A DNA stretch of 64,000 bases from NCBI GenBank assembly GCA_964476585.1, contig CAYZBF010000004.1:38391-102390 (forward strand), in the 5' to 3' direction. Positions 50,921 through 59,980 of this stretch are shown one piece after another. The DNA comes from CAYZBF01 sp964476585 (GTDB lineage: Bacteria > Hydrothermota > UBA3072). The position numbers and the translations under genes were made by a program. The notes under the pieces were generated by a model. It was not told the DNA's origin, did no database searches, and was given only the letters and a program-made list of their open reading frames with translations. The stretch's first letter is position 1, and the number at the start of each line of letters is the position of its first letter.

Positions 50921-51526
50921 ATGGATAATTGGTTTATATATATTACTGTTTTTCTGGTTTCATATTTTATAGGTAGCATACCATTTGCCTTTATCATCGC
51001 AAAAATTGTGAAAGGTGTTGATATTCGATACACTGGGGAAGGGAATGTTGGGTCAAGGAATGTGTTGCACACCGTGGGAAAGCCATACGGTATACTTGTA
51101 GGTGTACTGGATTTTCTGAAAGGAGTTATTGTAGCCTTACTATGTATATCATTGAATTTCCCGTTCTCGCTTACTGTTGTTGCTGGATTCGGTGTAGTTA
51201 TTGGTCATGATTTTCCTGTATTCCTGAAATTCAAAGGAGGCAAAGGAATGGCTGCGGCACTTGGGTTTCTGAGTGTTTTATTTCCAATGCCTACATTTTC
51301 TGCCCTTTTTCTAATGCTAATACTGTTTTCCTTTAGGAGATATTTTCACTTTGCCGCAGGTATTGGAATGGGTAGTTTACCTATTTTATGGATGCCAATT
51401 TTTAAGAATAGCCTTAAAGAAATCATATTTACTATATGTTACCTCTCCTTTCTTGGTGTCAAGCGATTAATAGATGAACCTCATATGAGAAGTGTGAAAG
51501 AAGAATCAGGATGGAATAAGGGATGA
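50921..51526 (+). CDS. plsY: Glycerol-3-phosphate acyltransferase PlsY
   Basis: Membrane acyltransferase that uses acyl-phosphate to make lysophosphatidate. The 201-aa product has the three PlsY motifs: SYFIGSIPFAFIIAK, the G-X-GN-X-GSRN region (GEGNVGSRNVLHTVG), and GHDFPVFLKFKGGKGMAA. Five to six TM segments are expected. It is leaderless by promoter position and overlaps the glycosyltransferase gene by 4 bp (ATGA). The substrate comes from GpsA (27410). Confidence 0.95.
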   Translation: MDNWFIYITVFLVSYFIGSIPFAFIIAKIVKGVDIRYTGEGNVGSRNVLHTVGKPYGILVGVLDFLKGVIVALLCISLNFPFSLTVVAGFGVVIGHDFPVFLKFKGGKGMAAALGFLSVLFPMPTFSALFLMLILFSFRRYFHFAAGIGMGSLPILWMPIFKNSLKEIIFTICYLSFLGVKRLIDEPHMRSVKEESGWNKG

Positions 51527-52647
51527 TTCTATATAACGTAATTATCACAGTGGTTCTTCTGACTATACTTCTAAATCTCTTGAATAATCTCAGGTTATTA
51601 AAGCCTCTAAAGGGTGGAGAAAGAAAATCTACAGGGTCTCCGCTTGTTTCAATTCTTGTTCCCGCAAGGAACGAGAGTGAAAATATTGAAAATTGCACAC
51701 TCTCTCTTTTAAAACAGGACTATCCCAACTATGAAGTTATTGTACTCGATGACAATTCCGAAGATGATACATTAATCAAATTGAAGAGAATTAAGGAAAA
51801 ATATCCTGAACTTAAGGTATATCCAAACGATGTTTTGCTTGATGGGTGGACAGGTAAGAATTTTGCCTGCCACACACTCTCTAGATATGCTAAAGGTGAA
51901 TGGTTACTTTTTACAGATGCAGATACTGTTCATTCATCAGATTCCATAACTTCATCTATGGAAGCCATCATGGAGGAAAGAGCTGAACTACTATCGATTA
52001 TGCCTGAGTTAGTTATGAAATCACTTTCAGAAAAACTATTTATGCCTCTTGCTCATTTTGCACTTCTAAGTTTTCTTCCTCTTGGACTTATGAATACTAT
52101 AAAAGATCCCAGAGTTGTTATTGCTATGGGGCCTTTTATGCTTATTAATACTAAATTTTATAGAAAGATTGGCGGTCATGAAAAAATTAAGGATAAGATT
52201 GTAGATGATTTGAAACTTGCTGGGGAGGTTAAGAGAAACGGTGGTAAGGTTGTCTTTATGGATGGACAGGATATAGTTTCTGTAAGGTTTTATGATAATT
52301 TCAAAGACCTATGGAATGGTTTTTCAAAAAACTCCTTTGGTGCATTTGATAATTCACCGTTAATTTTGCTTATATTTCTTGCTTTAAATTTTGCAATTTA
52401 TTTGCTACCCTGCTTTTTATTTTTATCAGGAGTATTGAAATATCAATTATATCTTTTACCGTCACTTCAAGTTTTTTTAATTACACTTCATAGATATATT
52501 CTCTCTGTAAGATTTAGAATAAATTTATGGCTTATTTTTCTCCATCCTGCAGCACTTATTTTCGGATTTTTAATAGCGCTTAATTCTATGCAGTTAACAC
52601 TTCTAAACAAGGCTATGGTCTGGAAAGAACGAATTTATAGACCCTGA
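51523..52647 (+). CDS. Membrane-associated family 2 glycosyltransferase
   Basis: A 374-aa GT2 enzyme: N-terminal TM helix, nucleotide-sugar binding SILVPARNESENIENCTLSL and VIVLDDNSEDDT, the metal-binding TDADT, and three C-terminal TM helices (about 285-365). GWTGKNFACHTLS and the overall layout resemble HpnB (hopanoid) and CrtQ (carotenoid) glycosyltransferases, so a lipid acceptor is likely; no hopanoid or carotenoid gene is in the window. Coupled to plsY, which supports a role at the membrane. Confidence 0.85.
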   Translation: MILYNVIITVVLLTILLNLLNNLRLLKPLKGGERKSTGSPLVSILVPARNESENIENCTLSLLKQDYPNYEVIVLDDNSEDDTLIKLKRIKEKYPELKVYPNDVLLDGWTGKNFACHTLSRYAKGEWLLFTDADTVHSSDSITSSMEAIMEERAELLSIMPELVMKSLSEKLFMPLAHFALLSFLPLGLMNTIKDPRVVIAMGPFMLINTKFYRKIGGHEKIKDKIVDDLKLAGEVKRNGGKVVFMDGQDIVSVRFYDNFKDLWNGFSKNSFGAFDNSPLILLIFLALNFAIYLLPCFLFLSGVLKYQLYLLPSLQVFLITLHRYILSVRFRINLWLIFLHPAALIFGFLIALNSMQLTLLNKAMVWKERIYRP

Positions 52648-52666
52648 TACAAAATTTGGATGCAGA

Positions 52667-52709
52667 TTAGTCGCTTCGTTCCATTGAAAAATGAAAAATT
52701 AAAAATCTA
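52667..52709. repeat. TCGCTTC box plus degenerate heptamer array
   Basis: AGTCGCTTCGTTCC (52669-52682) is followed by ATTGAAA-AATGAAA-AATTAAA-AATC (52683-52707). The reverse complement of 22423-22460 shows the same order (TTGCTTC then ATTGAAA-AATGCAA-ATTGAAA), so box and array move together. Confidence 0.55.
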
Positions 52710-53516
52710 TTATTCACTTAAATATTTATTTAATTCGATTACTGGCGGTAATTGTTCTAATTTGAATTTATTTCTTTTCACTCTTACTATTATATCCTCA
52801 ACCACTCCCTTTTCGAAGCCTGCATTTGTTATCTCTTTCACGCTTTTTTTCTCGTCTACATAAAGTTTTAGAACGGAATCCAGAATTTCGTATGGATGAA
52901 GGTCTTCTTCATCTTTTTGCCCAATATTTAATTCGGCGGAGGGTTCCTGCTTTAATATTGGGGGGGGAATTATATTATTACGTTCTTTATTTATCCAATG
53001 AGCCATTTCATATATTTCTGTTTTGTAGAGAGATCCAATCGGGGCAATAGCTCCAACTGTATCCCCGTAGAGTGTGCAATAACCCGTTAGAATCTCTGAC
53101 CTGTTTCCTGTTGCAATAACAAGAGCGTGGTTACGATTTGCAAACCACATTAACAGATTCCCCCTTATTCTTGCCTGAAGGTTTTCTTCGGGTATTCCAA
53201 TTCCTTTTATCAGGAATTTATTCCCCAGGGTTTCAAGATATTTATCAACTATAGAAGTGATACTTATCTCTATTAATTCAAGTTTTAAGTTTTTACACAA
53301 ATCATATACATTATTTATACTGCTTTCCATTGTGAATACAGTTGGCATAAAGATAGGGGAGAGGTTCTCCTTTCCCAATGCGTCACTAACAAGCAACGTT
53401 GAAAGAGTTGAGTCGATACCTCCGCTTAAGCCAATTACTGCTTTTTTGAAAGTGCTTTCCTGAAAGTATTTCTTTATGCCATTTATTATCTGTTGGTAAA
53501 CTAAACTTTCATCCAT
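52710..53516 (-). CDS. nadE: NH3-dependent NAD+ synthetase
   Basis: Last step of NAD synthesis, 268 aa. The PP-loop is GLSGGIDSTLS (SGGIDS at 31-36). ATGNRSEILTGYCTLYGDTVG and the C-terminal HPYEILD region are characteristic. There is no N-terminal glutaminase domain, so free ammonia is used. The promoter is leaderless and back to back with that of yggU. NAD kinase and a sirtuin are encoded 3-7 kb away. Confidence 0.95.
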   Translation of the reverse strand: MDESLVYQQIINGIKKYFQESTFKKAVIGLSGGIDSTLSTLLVSDALGKENLSPIFMPTVFTMESSINNVYDLCKNLKLELIEISITSIVDKYLETLGNKFLIKGIGIPEENLQARIRGNLLMWFANRNHALVIATGNRSEILTGYCTLYGDTVGAIAPIGSLYKTEIYEMAHWINKERNNIIPPPILKQEPSAELNIGQKDEEDLHPYEILDSVLKLYVDEKKSVKEITNAGFEKGVVEDIIVRVKRNKFKLEQLPPVIELNKYLSE

Positions 53517-53522
53517 AAAGAA

Positions 53523-53551
53523 AATATAGGAATATTTAATTTCTCTGTCAA
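53523..53551 (-). promoter_or_regulatory. Leaderless promoter of nadE
   Basis: On the - strand: TTGACA (53551-53546), 17-bp spacer, TATATT (53528-53523), then exactly 6 bp (TTCTTT) to ATG 53516. Confidence 0.83.
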
Positions 53552-53567
53552 TAGATTAGATGTTTTA

Positions 53568-53595
53568 TTGACATATCACACACTCGCAATATGAT
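53568..53595 (+). promoter_or_regulatory. Leaderless promoter of yggU
   Basis: TTGACA at 53568-53573, 16-bp spacer, TATGAT at 53590-53595, then exactly 6 bp (TTACTA) to ATG 53602. Only 16 bp separate its -35 box from that of nadE, so the 85-bp spacer is almost all promoter. Confidence 0.8.
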
Positions 53596-53601
53596 TTACT
53601 A

Positions 53602-53859
53602 ATGGCAAAGCTTAAGATACGGGTAAAACCGCGAGCAGATAAAAATAAAGTGGAAAGGATGGCAGATGGCACTTTTAAGATCTGGGTAAAAAGCCCTGCT
53701 ATAAAGGGGAAAGCGAATAAGGAACTGCTCACTTATTTAAAACATCTAACAGGAATGAGAGTGAATATTATTGCGGGTGAGAGTTCTAGAGATAAACTCA
53801 TTGAGTTTGAAGATTCAAAGGAAGAATTTATAACAAAGCTGAAGGAATATTCTAAATAA
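53602..53859 (+). CDS. DUF167 / YggU-family protein
   Basis: An 85-aa small basic protein of the DUF167 family: LKIRVKPRADKNKVERM, FKIWVKSPAIKGKANKELL and VNIIAGESSRDKLIEF. Family function is unknown; in other bacteria it often lies near plasma-membrane and cell-division genes. Single-gene leaderless unit, divergent from nadE. Confidence 0.9.
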   Translation: MAKLKIRVKPRADKNKVERMADGTFKIWVKSPAIKGKANKELLTYLKHLTGMRVNIIAGESSRDKLIEFEDSKEEFITKLKEYSK

Positions 53860-53893
53860 CCGGAGACCGAACCCCCCGTTTTCTATCCCTTCA

Positions 53894-54838
53894 CTAAATA
53901 ATCTGTTCTCCACGTTCAATCAAAATGTTGCCATCCAGAATCAGTGTGGGTTTAGTTAGGACTCCGTCAAGATGTGAATCTACAGAGACGATTCCTCCAA
54001 AGGTGGAGTTGTCTCCAAATGCTATATGAATAGTTCCTTTTACTTTTTCATCCTCCAGAACGTTACCTGTAATCCTAGCCTTTGGGTTTGTTCCCAGGCC
54101 CAGTTCTGCGACATTCCATGCCTCTTTTCCGTATTTATCAAATGCTTTTTTAAGAAACTTAGATCCGTCTCCCTTAAGATCATCGATAAATCCATCCTTT
54201 ATCCTTATTTCCAGAGGGCTCTTTAATAACCCATATCCTGCAAGGGAGCCGTCAATTATTAAGGTTCCTGTTGCGGTCCCTTCAACAGGGGCAATGTAAG
54301 CTTCACCTGCGGGAAGATTGGAGAAGTCTCCCGGTGAGTGACAAATTCCTGTGTCAGGATGACCCTCTCTCCCTTCTATGGAAAATGTTAAATCTGTTCC
54401 CTTTTCTGTATGTATTAAAACCGTCTTTGTCCCTGATAGGAAATCTGCTAATCTCTTGGAGAGGGTTTCCAATTCTTTGTAGTCAACATCAAGGGTTCTC
54501 TCCATCATATCCTCTGTAATTCCCGGTAATGTTGCAATTCTTGCTCCCTTATCACAAGCAGCCTTCCTTGCTTTAGTGTGGCTTATGGATTTTGTTGTTG
54601 GAATAAGAGCAACATCACAATGGAGTAAGGCATTGGCCACCAACTCCGGTGGCTCTTCTCCATTACTTACCCTTTCTTTCATTTCAATGAGCATAGCTTC
54701 TTTAGCAAACTTTGCTGCATTTAGAAGTGCATAGCCAATTTTTCTACTTTTTTCATCGCATATTATAAGAGCTGTCTCATCGTTTTTTAAGCCCATTGCA
54801 ACCTCTACCGCTATCTTTGCTGCGTCATTTAAGCCCAT
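53894..54838 (-). CDS. Leucyl aminopeptidase-like protein (aminopeptidase T / M29-related)
   Basis: A 314-aa metallo-aminopeptidase-like protein. The C-terminal half has AELGLGTNPKARITGNVLEDEK and GTIHIAFGDNSTFGG followed by SVDSHLDGV, which hold the Glu/His metal ligands of this group. It is shorter than typical M29 enzymes (about 400 aa) and matches the short, widespread bacterial/archaeal subfamily. GGAGG precedes the ATG by 5 bp. It follows recN after 78 bp, so it may be the last gene of the sir2 operon or have its own promoter (TATAAT-like sequence at about 54850-54856). Confidence 0.85.
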   Translation of the reverse strand: MGLNDAAKIAVEVAMGLKNDETALIICDEKSRKIGYALLNAAKFAKEAMLIEMKERVSNGEEPPELVANALLHCDVALIPTTKSISHTKARKAACDKGARIATLPGITEDMMERTLDVDYKELETLSKRLADFLSGTKTVLIHTEKGTDLTFSIEGREGHPDTGICHSPGDFSNLPAGEAYIAPVEGTATGTLIIDGSLAGYGLLKSPLEIRIKDGFIDDLKGDGSKFLKKAFDKYGKEAWNVAELGLGTNPKARITGNVLEDEKVKGTIHIAFGDNSTFGGIVSVDSHLDGVLTKPTLILDGNILIERGEQII

Positions 54839-54915
54839 TTATGCCTCCATTATAAAATTAGTCGAATTGTTGAATAGTTGAGTAGTTTCACTATTTTACC
54901 TCTTGCCTTCTGTGG

Positions 54916-56571
54916 CTAATTTTGTTCCCTTAATAATTCCTTTGCGTGCTTTATTGCAGTTTCTGAAAGACTATCACCTGATAGCATTCGGGCCACCTCT
55001 TTGATCCTTTTTTCTCCTTTGACGGTGTGTACGTTTGTTATTGTTCTTCCATCTTTTGTTTTCTTTTCTACCTTTATATGGAAATTAGCCAGAGAAGCTA
55101 AGTTTGGCAGGTGAGTAACACATAAAACTTGACGCTTCTGGCCGATATTCCTCATTTTTTTTCCTAGCTTCTTGCCAAGGCTTCCTCCGATACCGGAATC
55201 TATCTCATCAAATACCACACCCTCCACCTTATCCACAGCTGAAAGGATTGATTTCAGTGCTAACATTACGCGTGAAATTTCCCCGCCAGAGGCAATTTTT
55301 GAGAGTGGATTCCATCCTTCACCTACATTGGGCTCGAATAAAAACCGCACATAATCCTTTCCTTTCTCATCTATATCTTTTTTCTCTTTTATTTTCACCA
55401 GGAAATGCGCTTTTTCAAATCCTAAGTCCTTTAGTTCTTCTTCTACTAATTTTTCAAATTGCTTTGAAATCCTTTTTCTCCTTACTGAGAGGGTTTCGGC
55501 TAATTCTGCAAGCTTCTTTTCTTCTTCATTAATAGTGTCATTCAATTCCTCTATCTCTTTTGACAGCGAACCAATGTTGAAAATCTTATTCTCTAAGTCA
55601 CTTCTTAGTTTCTGCAGTTCTGGATAATCATAACTGTATTTCTTTTTAAGATGTTCTATTTTATCTATTATCTCTTCAAGCTCACTCAATCTCTCTCTGT
55701 CGTAATCCAGAGAATCGCGGTAACGAGAGAGATCCAGTAGAGTATCTTGAAGGACAAGGTTAGATTCACCAATTCTATTATATATAGAAACTAATTTTTT
55801 ATCGAAGCTACTCGCCTTCTTTAATTCATCACTTATTTCAGATAGCAACGCAATTAGTGAATCCTCCGATTCATCCATCCTTGTGATTGTTTTTTCTACT
55901 ATGTGTGAGATTTCCTCGAAATTTTCCAGAACCTTCTTTTCCTCTTTTAATTCCTTATATTCAGAAGGAGAATGGGTTACTGATTCGAGTTCCTTCTTTT
56001 GATATTCATACAATTCCCTTTTTTCTTCTATTTCTTTCTTTTCCTTAATTTTATTATTTAGCGAGGATTTTAATTCTTTTATTTGATTGTAGAGATTTTC
56101 CACCTCTTTTCTACAAGAAAGCAGCTTCCCAAATGCGTCTAAAAAATCGATATGTGTTTCTTCGTTAAGTAGCAATTGATGCTCATGCTGTCCATGTATA
56201 TCAAAGAGTAGCTTGCTTATTTCACGTAGTATTCTTCGGTTTACAATAGATCCATTGATATAGACTCCCCCCCCACCTTTTCTATTAACTGTCCTTCTTA
56301 TGATAAGTTCATCATCTGCTGGAATTCCATAGGAACGTAGGAGTTCATCAATTCTCGGAGATCTTGTGAAGACTCCTTCAACTATTGCTTTATCTTTTTC
56401 TTTTCTGATAGAACCAATGTCTCCTTTTTCACCTAAGAGCAGTGATAGTGCATTTATGATAATGGACTTTCCAGTGCCTGTTGAGCCAGTAAGGACATTA
56501 AATCCTTTATCAAAGGTTATATCGACCTCATTCAATAATGCATAGTTCCTGATTCGCATCTCTTTTATCAT
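54916..56571 (-). CDS. recN: DNA repair protein RecN
   Basis: A 551-aa SMC-like ATPase for double-strand break repair. Walker A GSTGTGKS (29-36), a long central coiled coil (about 160-380), signature KIASGGEISRVMLALKS and Walker B VVFDEIDSGIGGSLG are present. Overlaps nadK (ATGA). nadK-recN adjacency is common in bacteria. Confidence 0.96.
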   Translation of the reverse strand: MIKEMRIRNYALLNEVDITFDKGFNVLTGSTGTGKSIIINALSLLLGEKGDIGSIRKEKDKAIVEGVFTRSPRIDELLRSYGIPADDELIIRRTVNRKGGGGVYINGSIVNRRILREISKLLFDIHGQHEHQLLLNEETHIDFLDAFGKLLSCRKEVENLYNQIKELKSSLNNKIKEKKEIEEKRELYEYQKKELESVTHSPSEYKELKEEKKVLENFEEISHIVEKTITRMDESEDSLIALLSEISDELKKASSFDKKLVSIYNRIGESNLVLQDTLLDLSRYRDSLDYDRERLSELEEIIDKIEHLKKKYSYDYPELQKLRSDLENKIFNIGSLSKEIEELNDTINEEEKKLAELAETLSVRRKRISKQFEKLVEEELKDLGFEKAHFLVKIKEKKDIDEKGKDYVRFLFEPNVGEGWNPLSKIASGGEISRVMLALKSILSAVDKVEGVVFDEIDSGIGGSLGKKLGKKMRNIGQKRQVLCVTHLPNLASLANFHIKVEKKTKDGRTITNVHTVKGEKRIKEVARMLSGDSLSETAIKHAKELLREQN

Positions 56572-57356
56572 CTATTACCCCAGTGAAGTTTATCCCTGAG
56601 TATCTGAAAATAATTCTTACCCCTTATTTTTATTATCTTAAGAGAATGGGGATTTTTTTTAATATGAATATTCTCATCTGGATTGAGTTTTTCTTTCCGC
56701 TGCCCGTCACAGATAATCCAGCAATTATCTCTTGTGCGAATGCTTATCGCTGACTGGCTATCCACCACCAGAGGTCTAAAGGTCAGTGTGTGAGGACAGA
56801 TAGGAGTCATCACAATTCCAGAAGTTTTTGGGGTTAAAATCGGGCCTCCCGATGCAAGAGAATATGCAGTTGAGCCCGTTGGAGTACTCACAATTAGTCC
56901 ATCCCCTGAAAGGTCAGTTACAAAATCTCCGTTGATCGATATCTCTATTTCAATCATCCTGCCTTCTCCCATTGATACCGCTACATCATTTAGCACATAA
57001 TCTTCTTTATCCCTGTAAGTAACGTGGAGCATCATTCTTTCCTGGACATCATAATTATTATTTGCTATATTTTTAAATGTTTCTTCGATTTCTTCTTTCC
57101 TTACATCGGTAAGGAAGCCCAACCCTCCCAGATTGATTCCCATAATAGGGATTCCAGAAGAATGGATGATTGATGCGGTATGGAGGTATGTTCCGTCGCC
57201 TCCTGCAGCTATGGCAAGATCGAATTCCTTAAGGCTTTTTTTGTCCCCATTATACACAGAGACGGATAATTTATTTTTCTCTGCCGATGTTTCTATCTTT
57301 TTAAGAACTTCATCTATATATTTCTTTTTTGGAGTGTAAAAGATAACGATTTTCAT
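56568..57356 (-). CDS. nadK: NAD kinase
   Basis: Makes NADP from NAD, 262 aa. GGDGT at residues 52-56, then GINLGGLGFLTDV, SGDGLIVSTPTGSTAYSLAS and PICPHTLTFRPLV are the standard blocks. Four-base overlaps with prmC and recN. It sits in an operon with a NAD-consuming sirtuin. Confidence 0.96.
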   Translation of the reverse strand: MKIVIFYTPKKKYIDEVLKKIETSAEKNKLSVSVYNGDKKSLKEFDLAIAAGGDGTYLHTASIIHSSGIPIMGINLGGLGFLTDVRKEEIEETFKNIANNNYDVQERMMLHVTYRDKEDYVLNDVAVSMGEGRMIEIEISINGDFVTDLSGDGLIVSTPTGSTAYSLASGGPILTPKTSGIVMTPICPHTLTFRPLVVDSQSAISIRTRDNCWIICDGQRKEKLNPDENIHIKKNPHSLKIIKIRGKNYFQILRDKLHWGNR

Positions 57357-58180
57357 TTCTTTTCAGCTTCAAGAATTCTCTTTTTTCCAAATTGGTCATC
57401 CAGTATAGAAAAGGTAAGGTCTTCTGGTATATCCAGATGGAGGATATTTGCTTCGGTCAATTCAATATATAGAATGCCTGTTTCATTCAGGATGGTAGAA
57501 GTTGATTTTAATATTTTATTGATTATATGAACACCGTTCTTCCCTCCATCAAGAGCAACACTTGGTTCTTTCATGACCAGGGCAGGAAGGTGTGTTAAAT
57601 CCATTTCAGGTATATATGGAGGGTTGGAAATAATGATATCGAATTGCTTTTTTATTCTAAATGATTCTGTAGAATCAGCACAGATAGGCAGTATCTGATT
57701 TTCTAAATGATAAGAGGTAATATTTTTTTTGCAAATTTCTAATGCTTCTTTAGAAATATCTGTTGCCAAAATCAGTGAATCAGGAAGATTTAAGGCCAGA
57801 GATATTGCGATTGCCCCTGAACCCGTTCCAATTTCAAGGATTACAGGATCTTTGATAAACTTGCCATCCTTTATTGCGCTCTCTGCCATGAACTCGGTTT
57901 CAGGCCGAGGAATAAATGTTTTTGGGCTTACAATTATGTCTATCCCAAGGAAATTAACCTTTCCAATTATATACTGCAATGGTTCCCCGGCTGTCCGTCT
58001 TTTAATGTGTTTTTTGTATAGAGAAAAAATGTCCCCTTGAATATGCTCATTCTTTATTAAGATTTCTTCTTTTGATTTTTCAGAGAGTTCCTCCAGTAAG
58101 ACAGTTGCTTCGAATTCAGGTGAATCACTGTGATTCTTTAATTGTTCTGTCGCGTAATTCAGGGCTTCAATAAACCTCAT
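57353..58180 (-). CDS. prmC: Release factor glutamine methyltransferase
   Basis: Methylates the Gln of the GGQ motif in release factors. The 275-aa product has the SAM motif EIGTGSGAI (116-124), catalytic NPPY (186-189) and the N-terminal five-helix domain. FIPRPETE before the SAM motif is typical. It follows prfA with a 14-bp overlap, the usual gene pair. Confidence 0.96.
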   Translation of the reverse strand: MRFIEALNYATEQLKNHSDSPEFEATVLLEELSEKSKEEILIKNEHIQGDIFSLYKKHIKRRTAGEPLQYIIGKVNFLGIDIIVSPKTFIPRPETEFMAESAIKDGKFIKDPVILEIGTGSGAIAISLALNLPDSLILATDISKEALEICKKNITSYHLENQILPICADSTESFRIKKQFDIIISNPPYIPEMDLTHLPALVMKEPSVALDGGKNGVHIINKILKSTSTILNETGILYIELTEANILHLDIPEDLTFSILDDQFGKKRILEAEKK

Positions 58181-59258
58181 GATACAGTTCCTCTTTTTCT
58201 ACCTGAAGTAGCGAGTCAATCAAATTCTGCAAGTCTCCATCCATTACTGCATCTAGATTATACCTTGTGTAATTGATGCGGTGGTCAGTAATTCTGTTTT
58301 GTGGAAAATTATAAGTCCTTATCTTTTCACTTCTGTCTCCAGTTCCAATCAGTTTCTTTCTTGTGGATTTTCTTTCCTTTTCCTTTTTCGTTTTTTCTGT
58401 TTCATAAAGACGGGTGCGGAGGAGTTTCATGGCTTTTAGTCTGTTTTGGTACTGTGAGCGTTCATCCTGACATGTAACTATAATACCAGAAGGTATATGT
58501 TCAATCCTTACAGCAGTGGATGCTTTATTTACGTGTTGTCCTCCAGGACCTGATGCTGAGTAGAAGTCGACCTTAAGGTCATCCGGGTCTATCGCTATCT
58601 CTACTTCCTCCCTTTCTGGAAGAACTGCAACTGATACAGCCGAAGTGTGTATCCTACCCCCGGACTCGGTTTCTGGAACTCTTTGAACTCGGTGGACGCC
58701 GCTTTCATATTTTAATTTTCCATATACGTCCTTCCCTGATATTAATACTATTACCTCCTTAAATCCATTCATATTGGTTCTGTTGTTATAAGCGATTTCA
58801 AACTTCCAGCCCTGTTGTTCGCTAAAATGGCTGTACATGCGCAGGAGGTCAGAGGCAAACAAGGCTGCCTCTTTTCCTCCAGTCCCAGCACGTATTTCAA
58901 GGACGGCATTTTTATAAGCCTCCGGGTCTTCGGGTATCATCGCGCTCTTGATCCCTTTAATAAATTTTTCCTTCTTCTTTTCTAAATCCTGAATTTCCTC
59001 TTTGGCAAGGGTGATGAGTTCTTGATCCTCTGATTCCTCAATAATTTTTCTATCTTCCCCAATCTTTCTTTCTACTTCATTATATCCTTCATAGGGTTTG
59101 ATTACTGCCTCTAATGACTTTTTTTCCTTTGAGAGTTCTATTAGTTTTTCCCTGTTTTTTACTATCTCAGGGTTCTGAAGATTCTTTAAAATCTTTTCGT
59201 ATTTTTCTTTTACTTCTTCCGCCTTCTTAAGGAATTTCATATTTGCCGTATTTAACAT
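58167..59258 (-). CDS. prfA: Peptide chain release factor 1
   Basis: Reads UAA and UAG stop codons. The 363-aa product has the GGQ motif at 239-241 (SGPGGQHVNKASTAVRI) and the codon-recognition region with PET at 195-197 in RVQRVPETESGGRIHTSA. ATG 59258 overlaps the sir2 stop by 7 bp; ATG 59240 (MKFLKKAEEV) is an alternative. TAG and TAA stops are used widely in this window, in line with RF1. Confidence 0.96.
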   Translation of the reverse strand: MLNTANMKFLKKAEEVKEKYEKILKNLQNPEIVKNREKLIELSKEKKSLEAVIKPYEGYNEVERKIGEDRKIIEESEDQELITLAKEEIQDLEKKKEKFIKGIKSAMIPEDPEAYKNAVLEIRAGTGGKEAALFASDLLRMYSHFSEQQGWKFEIAYNNRTNMNGFKEVIVLISGKDVYGKLKYESGVHRVQRVPETESGGRIHTSAVSVAVLPEREEVEIAIDPDDLKVDFYSASGPGGQHVNKASTAVRIEHIPSGIIVTCQDERSQYQNRLKAMKLLRTRLYETEKTKKEKERKSTRKKLIGTGDRSEKIRTYNFPQNRITDHRINYTRYNLDAVMDGDLQNLIDSLLQVEKEELYHEVY

Positions 59259-59974
59259 CTAATTTTACTCAGTTCTGGTAGAATAATTGAAACATCTCCA
59301 AAGATACTTTCATTTACGTAGGAAGATATTACTGTAATGTTTTTGTTGATTTCAATGACGAATGTCCCATTCTCTCGAGAAAGTAAGGGTATAGAGGCTG
59401 CTGGTTGAACCATAGCTGAGGTTCCTATCACCAGGCAGATATCGCTATTTTTTGACAACTGCATGGCGTTTTCAAGCACGTCTCCTGGTAATACTTCTCC
59501 AAACCAAACAACGTCGGGGCGAATAAGACCACCACACACATTACAATGGGAGATCTCTTTTGAGTTGATATTGCCGAAAGGCTTACCACATTCATTACAT
59601 TTATTCCTGAATATATTACCATGGAGTTCGAGGACATTTTTAGACCCTGCTTGTTGGTGTAGATTGTCTACATTTTGTGTTATTATAGCAAATTCATCAA
59701 AGGAATCTTCTAATTTAGCCAGTGCATAATGGGCAGCATTTGGTCCGGCTTGTCTAATTTTCGCTCTTCTTTCATTATACCAGTTCCATACGAGTTCTGG
59801 GTCTCTCCTGAATTCCATCTGAGAAGCAAGCTCACGAGGATCCTTATCCTTCCAGAATCCATCTTCCCCTCTGAATGTTGGTATTCCAGAAGGAACAGAA
59901 ATACCTGCACCTGTAAGTGCAAAACCTCTTTTAGCATTCTTAATTTTTTCTATCATAATTTCATCAAACTTCAT
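59252..59974 (-). CDS. cobB: Sirtuin NAD-dependent deacylase, class III type
   Basis: A 240-aa Sir2 enzyme that removes acyl groups from lysine using NAD. GAGISVPSGIPTFRG, TQNVDNLHQQAG, the catalytic His in LELHGN, a zinc site (CNEC and CNVC) and GTSAMVQPA are present. Tyr66 and Arg69 (WYNERR) form the YXXR pair of SIRT5-like sirtuins, which prefer succinyl or malonyl lysine. Start ATG 59974 is set by the promoter; a TTG 6 bp upstream is rejected. It heads the prfA-prmC-nadK-recN operon. Confidence 0.94.
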   Translation of the reverse strand: MKFDEIMIEKIKNAKRGFALTGAGISVPSGIPTFRGEDGFWKDKDPRELASQMEFRRDPELVWNWYNERRAKIRQAGPNAAHYALAKLEDSFDEFAIITQNVDNLHQQAGSKNVLELHGNIFRNKCNECGKPFGNINSKEISHCNVCGGLIRPDVVWFGEVLPGDVLENAMQLSKNSDICLVIGTSAMVQPAASIPLLSRENGTFVIEINKNITVISSYVNESIFGDVSIILPELSKIRC

Positions 59975-59980
59975 ACCCAA

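Noticed and set aside
55229..55237. Perfect DnaA box TTATCCACA
   Set aside because: It is a single site inside the recN coding sequence, about what chance predicts in 64 kb of this composition.
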